Shown one piece after another: positions 1 through 5,961 of a DNA stretch of 7,601 nt (position 1 is the stretch's first letter; each line of letters begins with the position of its first letter). The DNA comes from an uncultured Helicobacteraceae bacterium. Its GTDB lineage: Bacteria > Campylobacterota > Campylobacteria > Campylobacterales > Sulfurimonadaceae. Position numbers and translations under genes: made by a program. The notes under the pieces are model-generated. The model was not told where the DNA came from. It ran no database searches and was given only the letters and a program-made list of their open reading frames with translations. The stretch is from positions 1 through 7,601 of the forward strand of contig CAIUZU010000050.1 in assembly GCA_903903705.1 (NCBI GenBank), given 5' to 3'.

Positions 1-1
1 C

Positions 2-145
2 CAAGGCGTAAAAGACATGAAGCTTAACGCCAAGCACGTTGCAGACGGCGTAACTGGTGCTACCATGAAAGTGAATGGCTTTGTGGACACTTTCACCAAA
101 GCACTTGCTTCCAAGGCAGAGAGAAGAAGATATATTTTTTTATAG
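2..145 (+). pseudogene. C-terminal fragment of an FMN-binding-domain-like protein, fused to foreign sequence
   Basis: Frame 2 is open from the left edge to a TAG at 143-145. The translated segment includes DGVTGATMKVNGFVD, which resembles the D-x-x-S/T-G-A-T motif near the C-terminus of FMN_bind domains (RnfG/NqrC/NosR type), followed by a helix-like tail ending in ALASKAE. In covalently flavinylated members a Ser/Thr sits just after GATx; here that position is Lys, so covalent FMN attachment is doubtful. The last codons (RRRYIFL) are read out of frame from the neighbouring ATPase gene, so the natural C-terminus is probably replaced or lost at about 118-125. By hand count, 1-120 is about 49% G+C, against about 27% for 121-180. 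The 5' part lies outside the window. The domain assignment rests on one short motif and is moderate at best. Confidence 0.5.
115..127. other. Recombination or assembly junction between two unrelated gene fragments
   Basis: Left of this point the coding frame is frame 2 (FMN-binding-like). Right of it the meaningful frame is frame 1 (AAA_14 ATPase, entering at the KKIYFFIDEVQ Walker B segment). G+C content drops sharply at the same place. Neither gene is complete across the join, and no terminal inverted repeat or target duplication is visible. The exact breakpoint cannot be fixed from one sequence. Either a real deletion or a chimeric assembly would look like this. Confidence 0.7.
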
Positions 146-1089
146 ACGAGGTGCAAATTTTTCAAAATTGGGAAATCTTTGTAAAATCAAAATATGAAAA
201 CTCTAATATTAAATTTATCATAACCGGCTCAAACGCATCGCTTTTGACTTCAAACTATGCAACCGTTTTAACGGGCAGAGTGTTAAGACTTGAGATATAT
301 AGTTTTAATTTCAGGGAATTTTTACAGTTTAAAAAGTTAGATTTTTCTTCAAAAATTCAAAGAACGGCAAATAAAATCGAGATAAGCAGGGCTATGGATG
401 AGTACCTCAAATGGGGCGGATACTACTCAGTGATGTCAAATAACGATGAGATGCTAAAAAAAGAGTATCTCATGAGTGTGGCTGAAGATATCATACTCAA
501 AGATATAGTTCCAAGGTACAATATAAAAAGCTCTCAAATCATAAGAGACCTTTTTTACTATCTTGTCTCAAATACAGCGACCACGCTCAACTATAGTTCA
601 TTGGCTAAAAAACTCAGCGTTGACCCAAAAATGATAAAAGAGTACATCGGCTATTTTGAAGATAATTTTTTAATCCATACTATTTCTGCTTATCACGATA
701 AACTGACCTCACAAATAAAATCTGCTAAAAAGTTATATTTGAGCGATAACGGTTTTTTAAATTTAGGAGTAAACAGAACTAAAAATCTAGGGACAGCTTT
801 AGAAAACTTGGTGTTTAACGAACTATATAAAAAAGATGAAAAGGTTACATACAGGAAAGATAATCAAGAGGTCGATTTTTATACGCAAAATAGATTGTAT
901 CAAGTAGCGTATGATATAAGCGATGAAAAAACAAAAAAGAGAGAGTTAAACGCTTTTGGAGAGTTTAAAAAAGAGGATGATAGATGTACCTTGATAACAT
1001 ATGATGCAAATGAAACAACCCTCGGTGTGGAAGTGCTAAGTATAGATAAATTTTTGCTTGAGGCTGATGAAGGCTTAAATATTGAATGA
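121..1089 (+). pseudogene. 5'-truncated AAA_14 / DUF4143 ATPase (Walker A region missing)
   Basis: The family is an N-terminal AAA ATPase (AAA_14) followed by a DUF4143 domain with a PD-(D/E)XK-like C-terminus; such genes are common, often mobile and poorly understood. Visible here are the Walker B strand FFIDEVQ (about 136-156), the sensor-like ITGSNASLL (about 220-246), LTGR and the aromatic SFNFREFLQF. DUF4143 features follow: LKWGGYY, a winged-helix-like middle (YSSLAKKLSVD), and a nuclease-like end with ENLVFNEL, QEVDFY and LYQVAYDISDEKTKKREL. The usual N-terminal stretch of roughly 60-80 residues with the Walker A GRRxVGKTT motif is absent, because the frame enters from unrelated sequence at about 121. 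GTG at 151 is the first possible start but lies inside the Walker B element and has no convincing ribosome binding site, so I treat the gene as a remnant. The 3' end is intact and overlaps the helicase start. Confidence 0.8.
1069..1073 (+). promoter_or_regulatory. Ribosome binding site (GAAGG) for the helicase TTG start
   Basis: GAAGG lies 8 nt before TTG at 1082-1084, inside the end of the ATPase remnant. It supports a non-ATG start, because no in-frame ATG lies close by. The placement suggests translation coupled to the upstream frame. Confidence 0.5.
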
Positions 1090-3319
1090 AACTCTAATAG
1101 GTCAGATTGACAAAATCCTTTTTGAAGAAGAAGCTTTCTTTATAGCCGTTTTAAAAAGCGGTGAGAAGATAAGCGGCTCTTACTATGAGAGTGCGGTCTC
1201 ACATCTGAAAGATTCTGCCGTGACGCTTAAAGGATATTGGGAAGAGCATAAAAAGTACGGAAAAACTTTTAAGTTTGAGCATATAAAAGTAAATCAAAAT
1301 GAGCTTTTTTTCTTTCTGAACAAAATCGTAAAAGGGTTTACAAAAAAGCTCTCTGCAGATCTGATAGAGCATTTTGGGAGTGAGGGGCTTGTTGAGATTT
1401 TAGACAACGACATTGAGCGGCTTTTAGAGTTTAAAGGCATAAAAGAGAAAAAACTCAAAAAGATTCAAGCAAGCTGGAAAAAGTTTCGCTCCATGAGAGA
1501 GATCGGGGAGTTCTTAAGCCCTTATGATGTTTCTCCCGCATTTTTAACAACTATTGCAACTGCCATGAGAGATGTTGAAGAGCCTTGTGTAAAGATAAAG
1601 AACAATCCATATATTTTAACCTCCATAAACTCCATAGGTTTTAAAAGAGCCGATGAACTGGCACTTAAGATGGGCGTAAAAAAGGATGATGAAAACCGCA
1701 TAAGTTCGGCTATGGACTATGTGCTTCTTAATTATTGCGAACAGCAGGGCAACTCATGCGTGGCTAAAGAGATACTTTTTAGCAAGCTAGACGAACTGCT
1801 CAATTTTAGTGATAAAAGCTATCTCTATGAGGCATCTTTGGTTGAGAGAGTAAGTGAGGGAAGTATCGTTTTGATGAAAAATGAGCGTGTTTCTCCCTCA
1901 AGACTTTACGATGCGGAGAAGTTTTTATATGATGATTTTAAGAGAAGGGCAAAACTTAATAGCGGCGGATTTGTCAAAGATCTTGATGTATTTTTAAAAG
2001 ATAACGAACTTCAGCTAGGTGAACAGCAAAAAGAGGCGGTGCAAAAGATAAATGAGGGTGCATCTCTGCTCTTTTTGGTCGGATATGCAGGAACAGGAAA
2101 GAGTACAACTTCTAAAACCATACTGGATCTTCTAAGCACAAAGCATGACAAAAAAACAATCATTACATGTGCGCTTAGCGGTATAGCTTCGCAACGCATC
2201 GCCGACACAACGGGTTATGAGAGTGCGACCATCCAGAGTTTGTTAGTAAAGTTTGAAGATAGCGACAACTTCCCTTACTCGGTTGTTTTGATAGATGAAG
2301 CCTCCATGATAAACTCTTCTCTTTTCGCAAGACTCGTATCAAAAATAGATAAAAATGCCGTAGTCGTCATCGTTGGGGATGATGCGCAGCTTCCGCCGAT
2401 AGGGGCTGGCAATGTTCTTAGCGATGTTTTGGCTCTGGATCTTGCCCCGATAGTAAAACTTACAAAGATTTACAGACAGAGTGAAGATAAAGCCATAACG
2501 GTTATCGCAAATGATATTAGAGAGGGAACTGTTCCGGAGTATAAAAAAGAGTATGAGGATTTTGAGTTTATTGACGTAAATATCGGTAACTACTATGCAC
2601 TAAAAAATCAGCTCTCACAAAACGAACTACAAAACCTAAGAGAGGAAAATGCAGCTCAGATAGTCGCAGAGATCGCCCATAAAGTCGTAGAGTCGATTGA
2701 AAAAGCAAGGTATAGACTAAGCAATAAACGCATAAAAGAGTATCTCAACTATTTTCAGGTTATAACGCCCATGAAAGGCGGAACTCTCGGATCTAACAAC
2801 TTAAATATAGTTTTGCAAGAGTATTTTAACCCGAATCCTAAAAAGTCTGTGAAAAAGGGCGGTGTGGAGTTTAGACTTATGGACAAAGTGGTTCACACCA
2901 AAAATGAAAATATGACTTCATGGAGCGGTGAGGGCTTTAAAAGTGGTGAAGATTCTGCGCAAAGACGTATATTTAACGGCATGAGCGGACTCCTTTTTAA
3001 GATAGAAGAAGAGGATGAACAAGCGTATGTTTTCTATCCGAATGAAGATGTCGTGGTTATTTATGAATATGAGGAGTTAAAATCGCATCTAATGCTCTCT
3101 TACGCACTTACCATTCATAAAGTTCAAGGCATGGAGTATGATATAGTTGTTATCCCGATGAGCTTTTCACACTACATCATGCACAACACAAAACTAATCT
3201 ATACAGCCATTACAAGAGCAAAACATAAATGCATCCTAATAGGCGAGAGCATGGCTTTTGAGAGTGCATGTAAAAAGCTTGAAATCACAAGAAGAGATAC
3301 CGTACTCCTAGAACTCTAA
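1082..3319 (+). CDS. recD2: RecD2-like SF1B ATP-dependent 5'-3' DNA helicase
   Basis: This 745-residue protein has the RecD2 layout and the usual family length (roughly 715-800). An N-terminal OB-like segment (about 1-67) is followed by helix-hairpin-helix repeats (about 90-130, with LLEFKGIKEKK, and about 172-200, with INSIGFKRADELA). The two-lobed motor then shows Walker A GYAGTGKST (334-342), Walker B LIDEASM (403-409), motif III VGDDAQLPPIG (431-441), IYRQ (463-466), YALTIHKVQGMEYD (674-687) and YTAITRAK (707-714). RecD2 enzymes are cytoplasmic helicases linked to DNA repair and replication stress, and act without RecBC. The start is TTG at 1082, chosen because GAAGG lies 8 nt upstream and MNETLIGQIDKI aligns with the expected start of the OB fold. 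It overlaps the ATPase stop by 8 nt. Compared with the RecD2 pattern I know, the segment between KVVHTKNE and IFNG carries about 20 extra residues (610-629). Family assignment is firm; the recD2 symbol is by architecture. Confidence 0.9.
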   Translation: MNETLIGQIDKILFEEEAFFIAVLKSGEKISGSYYESAVSHLKDSAVTLKGYWEEHKKYGKTFKFEHIKVNQNELFFFLNKIVKGFTKKLSADLIEHFGSEGLVEILDNDIERLLEFKGIKEKKLKKIQASWKKFRSMREIGEFLSPYDVSPAFLTTIATAMRDVEEPCVKIKNNPYILTSINSIGFKRADELALKMGVKKDDENRISSAMDYVLLNYCEQQGNSCVAKEILFSKLDELLNFSDKSYLYEASLVERVSEGSIVLMKNERVSPSRLYDAEKFLYDDFKRRAKLNSGGFVKDLDVFLKDNELQLGEQQKEAVQKINEGASLLFLVGYAGTGKSTTSKTILDLLSTKHDKKTIITCALSGIASQRIADTTGYESATIQSLLVKFEDSDNFPYSVVLIDEASMINSSLFARLVSKIDKNAVVVIVGDDAQLPPIGAGNVLSDVLALDLAPIVKLTKIYRQSEDKAITVIANDIREGTVPEYKKEYEDFEFIDVNIGNYYALKNQLSQNELQNLREENAAQIVAEIAHKVVESIEKARYRLSNKRIKEYLNYFQVITPMKGGTLGSNNLNIVLQEYFNPNPKKSVKKGGVEFRLMDKVVHTKNENMTSWSGEGFKSGEDSAQRRIFNGMSGLLFKIEEEDEQAYVFYPNEDVVVIYEYEELKSHLMLSYALTIHKVQGMEYDIVVIPMSFSHYIMHNTKLIYTAITRAKHKCILIGESMAFESACKKLEITRRDTVLLEL

Positions 3320-3342
3320 GCACTCTTTTATATAGATAGACT

Positions 3343-3348
3343 TATAAT
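3343..3348 (+). promoter_or_regulatory. Putative sigma-70 -10 box (TATAAT) for the SDR-AmmeA-AmmeB-cupin operon
   Basis: A perfect TATAAT lies in the 57-nt gap between helicase and SDR, 28 nt before the SDR ATG. That predicts a 5' leader of roughly 20 nt. No good -35 hexamer is present, which is normal in Campylobacterota, where the upstream element is often just A/T-rich; the sequence just upstream is (TTTTATATAGATAG). It is the only gap in the plus-strand block large enough for a promoter. Confidence 0.5.
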
Positions 3349-3366
3349 GAGGCATATTTGACTTTT

Positions 3367-3370
3367 GGAG
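3367..3370 (+). promoter_or_regulatory. Ribosome binding site (GGAG) fixing the SDR start at 3377
   Basis: GGAG lies 6 nt before ATG 3377. A longer reading from TTG 3365 would place this site inside the coding region and add only four residues, so the ATG is preferred. Confidence 0.7.
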
Positions 3371-3376
3371 CTTAAC

Positions 3377-4249
3377 ATGGCGGTAGGAAATAGACTAAAA
3401 ATAGCCATTTGCGGTAAAAGCGGTTTGGTCGGCTCAAAGCTGGAGAGTTTTTTTAACTCCATGAACAACGAGGTTGTAGGCGTTAAGAATCGTGATGATA
3501 TATCTGTAGAAGATGTGGCTGCGCAGATAGAAAAATGTGATGTTTTGATAAATTTGAGCGGAGTAACTATTCTTGGACGTTGGGATGATGAGTACAAAAA
3601 AAAGCTCTACAACAGTCGTATAGATACTACAAAAAAGTTGGTTGACGCTATCGGTTTATGCCAAGAGAAGCCAAAGCTTTTTTTAAACGCTTCTGCTGTT
3701 GGAATTTATGACTCTTTTCATTCACATAAAGACGGCTCTCATAAATATGCGGATGATTTTTTGTCTAACCTCTGCAGAGATTGGGAAGCACAAGCAAGAA
3801 GAGCCGGAGATTTCGGTGTGCGTAATGTGCAGATGAGATTCGGGGTTATCTATGCAAAAGAAGGTGGTGCAATGCAAAAAATGCTTCCTCCTTTTAAGAT
3901 GGGAGTCGGCGGCAAAATGGGAAGCGGAAAGCAGATAGTTTCTTGGATTCATTTGGACGACCTTGTAAAGGCTGTGTATTTTATTATGAAAACACCTGAT
4001 ATAAACGGTGCGATTAATTTTACGGCACCATATCCTATCTCAAATAAAGAACAGACAAAAATTTTGGGAAAACTTCTTCATCGTCCTACGATTTTCCCTC
4101 TTCCGGCTTTTGTATTGAAGTTGATTTTTGGAGAGGGATCTACTGTTATGCTCGACTCAAAAGAGGTCTATCCGACAAAGTTGCTTGAGAGCGGATTTGC
4201 TTTTGAGTATGGGGATTTTGAGGATGCTCTCAAAGAGATAATTAGATAA
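3377..4249 (+). CDS. TIGR01777-family NAD(P)-dependent SDR (YfcH-like epimerase)
   Basis: This 290-residue cytoplasmic protein belongs to the atypical short-chain dehydrogenase family called TIGR01777 or YfcH-like. These proteins are annotated as sugar-nucleotide epimerases, but their substrate is unknown. Visible are the Rossmann glycine motif GKSGLVG (13-19), NLSGVTILGRW (59-69), a KKLYNSRIDTT helix (75-85), NASAVGIYD (104-112) with the SDR Ser/Tyr region, RFGVIY (155-160), GVGGKMGSGKQIVSWIHLDD (177-196) and a C-terminal DUF1731-like segment (about 231-290: FPLPAF, FGEGS, YPTKLLESGF). Length and order match the family. The glycine motif has Lys where GATG is usual, which is tolerated in this family. 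The gene follows the putative promoter and lies 12 nt before the AMMECR1 gene, so it is probably the first gene of that operon. Confidence 0.87.
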   Translation: MAVGNRLKIAICGKSGLVGSKLESFFNSMNNEVVGVKNRDDISVEDVAAQIEKCDVLINLSGVTILGRWDDEYKKKLYNSRIDTTKKLVDAIGLCQEKPKLFLNASAVGIYDSFHSHKDGSHKYADDFLSNLCRDWEAQARRAGDFGVRNVQMRFGVIYAKEGGAMQKMLPPFKMGVGGKMGSGKQIVSWIHLDDLVKAVYFIMKTPDINGAINFTAPYPISNKEQTKILGKLLHRPTIFPLPAFVLKLIFGEGSTVMLDSKEVYPTKLLESGFAFEYGDFEDALKEIIR

Positions 4250-4261
4250 AAGGTAAAAAAG

Positions 4262-4834
4262 ATGCTAGATCCGATTTTACTTAGAGTCGCAAAAAGTGCG
4301 ATAATGTGTCAGTTCGACAATTCGTATAAATTTGACGAAAAGAGTTTGCTTGAAGCTCATCCGATGTTGGTGGCAGAGGGTGCTGCATTTGTAACGCTAA
4401 AGCACAAACAGAGTTTACGAGGCTGCATAGGATCCATAATTGCACACCGCTCCCTTTATAATGATATCGTACACAATGCCGTTGCAGCAGCATTTGAAGA
4501 TCCTAGATTTTATCCGCTTAATGAGAGTGAACCCTCAGATGTAGAGGTGGAAGTCTCGGTTCTTAGCAAACCGGAAATTTTGGAGTATGAAGATTTTAGT
4601 GATCTGCTTCAAAAGGTTAGACCGGATGTTGACGGGCTTATTATAAATTACAAGGGGAGCCAAGGTACTTTTTTGCCTCAAGTTTGGGAACAGTTAAAAA
4701 CACCAAGAGAGTTTTTAGAGCATTTAAGCATGAAAGCAGGTTTGACCCCGTCCGTATATGAAAAACACCCGATGATATACAGATACAGAGTCGATGCGAT
4801 AGAAGAAAAATTTAATGAGATAGCCTCATTATAA
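4262..4834 (+). CDS. amrA: AMMECR1-domain protein (AmmeMemoRadiSam system protein A)
   Basis: This 190-residue protein spans a whole AMMECR1 domain. It shows the signature LRGCIG (52-57), the conserved AFEDPRFYPL, VEVEVSVLSKPE, a DGLIINYKGSQGTFLPQVWEQL stretch split by the usual spacing, and EFLEHLSMKAGL near the end. AMMECR1 proteins occur in all domains of life. In prokaryotes they are often encoded with a MEMO-like protein and a radical SAM enzyme, a trio named AmmeMemoRadiSam; its biochemical role is unknown. There is no signal peptide, so it is cytoplasmic. ATG 4262 has AAAGG about 8 nt upstream, and the gene lies 12 nt after the SDR and 17 nt before the MEMO gene, which supports co-transcription. 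The family call is firm. The gene symbol follows the amr naming used in some annotation pipelines and is less certain. Confidence 0.92.
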   Translation: MLDPILLRVAKSAIMCQFDNSYKFDEKSLLEAHPMLVAEGAAFVTLKHKQSLRGCIGSIIAHRSLYNDIVHNAVAAAFEDPRFYPLNESEPSDVEVEVSVLSKPEILEYEDFSDLLQKVRPDVDGLIINYKGSQGTFLPQVWEQLKTPREFLEHLSMKAGLTPSVYEKHPMIYRYRVDAIEEKFNEIASL

Positions 4835-4840
4835 AACGTT

Positions 4841-4845
4841 AGGAG
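4841..4845 (+). promoter_or_regulatory. Ribosome binding site (AGGAG) deciding the MEMO GTG start
   Basis: A strong AGGAG lies 6 nt before GTG 4852 and only 4 nt before an out-of-frame ATG-TGA at 4850-4855. It favours GTG 4852 over the in-frame ATG 4864, which would be 18 nt away. Confidence 0.7.
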
Positions 4846-4851
4846 CAGAAT

Positions 4852-5640
4852 GTGAAACGAGAGATGAGCGTAAACGGTGCTTTTTATCCGGGGCGAGCTA
4901 TTGAGATAGAGCGATATTTTGAACATTTTAGTACTACATACGATGAAGAGGCAGTTTTGCCTGAGGTACACAGCAAAGTTGCAATCGTTCCGCATGCAGG
5001 CTATATCTACTCCGGATATAGTGCAAATGTTGCCTACAGAATTCTGCAAAAGAGTGGAGTTAAAAAATTTGTAGTTATCGGACCGTCTCATAAAGTAGGA
5101 TTTGATGGGGTTTCTTTGTGTAATTTTACTGCTTATGAAACTCCGCTTGGAGATATAGAGGGTTCAGATTTTTTATTTCAAAAATTAAAAGAGCGTTTTC
5201 ATCTCTCTTGTTTTGCTGGTGCACATGCCGAACACAGCACGGAGGTTCAGTTTCCGTTTATAAAGCACTATATCGAAGATGCCGAGATAGTTGAGCTGGT
5301 ATACTCCTACGCTTCTGCTCAAATGCTCTGCGAAATTATAGATTTTGTTTTAAATGAAAAAGAGTGCGGAGTTATCATAAGTACGGATTTAAGCCATTTT
5401 TACACACTTAGCAATGCCGCAAGATTGGACAATATCTGCTTAGAAGCGATTGAGAAGTTAGATGCACACAGGCTGCATGATGGATGTGAAGCTTGCGGAA
5501 TGATTGGGGTTGAAGCAGCTCTTTTAAGTGCTAAAAAACAGGGATTGAAATCGCTTCTTCTTGATTATAGAACGAGTGCGGATGCTAGCGGCGATACACA
5601 GAGAGTTGTCGGATATGTAAGTGCATGTTTTTATGAGTAA
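4852..5640 (+). CDS. amrB: MEMO1-like protein (AmmeMemoRadiSam system protein B)
   Basis: This 262-residue protein matches the MEMO family over its full length. Motifs in order: NGAFYPG (8-14), VPHAGYIYSG (46-55), VVIGPSHK (74-81), AEHSTEVQFPF (126-136), IISTDLSHF (175-183), EACGMIG (213-219) and a C-terminal TSADASGD / VVGYVS block. MEMO proteins share a fold with LigB-type non-haem iron dioxygenases. Human MEMO1 has been reported to bind a metal through two His and one Cys; the counterparts here appear to be His48, His80 and Cys215, so a redox-metal role is possible but inferred. The GTG start is preferred over ATG 4864 because AGGAG is well spaced for it and the family begins close to the xGxFYP motif. 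The gene is 17 nt after the AMMECR1 gene and its end overlaps the cupin gene by 8 nt. No radical SAM partner is encoded in this window. Confidence 0.92.
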   Translation: MKREMSVNGAFYPGRAIEIERYFEHFSTTYDEEAVLPEVHSKVAIVPHAGYIYSGYSANVAYRILQKSGVKKFVVIGPSHKVGFDGVSLCNFTAYETPLGDIEGSDFLFQKLKERFHLSCFAGAHAEHSTEVQFPFIKHYIEDAEIVELVYSYASAQMLCEIIDFVLNEKECGVIISTDLSHFYTLSNAARLDNICLEAIEKLDAHRLHDGCEACGMIGVEAALLSAKKQGLKSLLLDYRTSADASGDTQRVVGYVSACFYE

Positions 5641-5947
5641 AAATATTTTTCAAAATATTCCAAAGCCATCCATGAATGAGTTTTTTGAAGAGCTAGTTTC
5701 AAAAGATGGAGTAAAAATTGAGAGAATCGTCTCTTATGGGCATACAACGACAGAATTTGATTGGTATGATCAAGCGAGCGATGAATGGGTAATTCTGCTC
5801 AAAGGTGAAGCAGTTGTCTCATTTGAAGACGAGAGCGATGTTAGACTAAAAGTCGGAGATTTTATAAATATTGCGGCACATAAAAAACATAGAGTCTCTT
5901 GGACAAGACCAAACGAAGAGAGTGTTTGGCTTGCCGTTCATTACTAA
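5633..5947 (+). CDS. Small single-domain cupin protein
   Basis: This 104-residue protein is almost entirely one cupin beta-barrel. The core reads DEWVILLKGEAVVSFED (50-66), then LKVGDFINIAAHKKHRVSW (72-90) and a final VWLAVHY. The pattern resembles a bacterial cupin group with W-[YF]-D ... DEWV ... G-D ... AH-K-HRV ... WLAVH; no enzyme activity is known to me for it. Candidate metal or substrate ligands are His37, Glu51, His83, His86 and His103, but the canonical HxH of cupin motif 1 is not present. I chose ATG 5633 over GTG 5621 because the family normally starts shortly before this point and the ATGAGTAA overlap with the MEMO stop is typical of coupled genes. Neither start has a strong ribosome binding site. 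It is the last gene of the operon, so a link to the AMMECR1/MEMO pair is suggested by context only. Confidence 0.82.
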   Translation: MSKNIFQNIPKPSMNEFFEELVSKDGVKIERIVSYGHTTTEFDWYDQASDEWVILLKGEAVVSFEDESDVRLKVGDFINIAAHKKHRVSWTRPNEESVWLAVHY

Positions 5948-5961
5948 GCTATGAAAGTTTT

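Noticed and set aside
151..1089. GTG 151 as the true start of a complete 312-residue protein
   Set aside because: It lies inside the Walker B element. The family needs a Walker A region upstream, and there is no convincing ribosome binding site.
3328..3597. Minus-strand open frame of 89 codons across the promoter region and SDR start
   Set aside because: It is antisense to a strong SDR gene, has an unusual Ser/Phe-rich composition and shows no family resemblance.
4678..5091. Minus-strand open frame of 137 codons
   Set aside because: It runs antisense to the well-supported AMMECR1 and MEMO genes and has no recognisable domain.
5621..5947. GTG 5621 as the cupin start
   Set aside because: It would add only four residues (MHVF), has no better ribosome binding site, and ATG 5633 gives the usual short overlap. 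It cannot be fully excluded.
5948..5961. Bidirectional intrinsic terminator between the convergent genes
   Set aside because: There is a run of T (5958-5963) but no stable inverted repeat before it on either strand.
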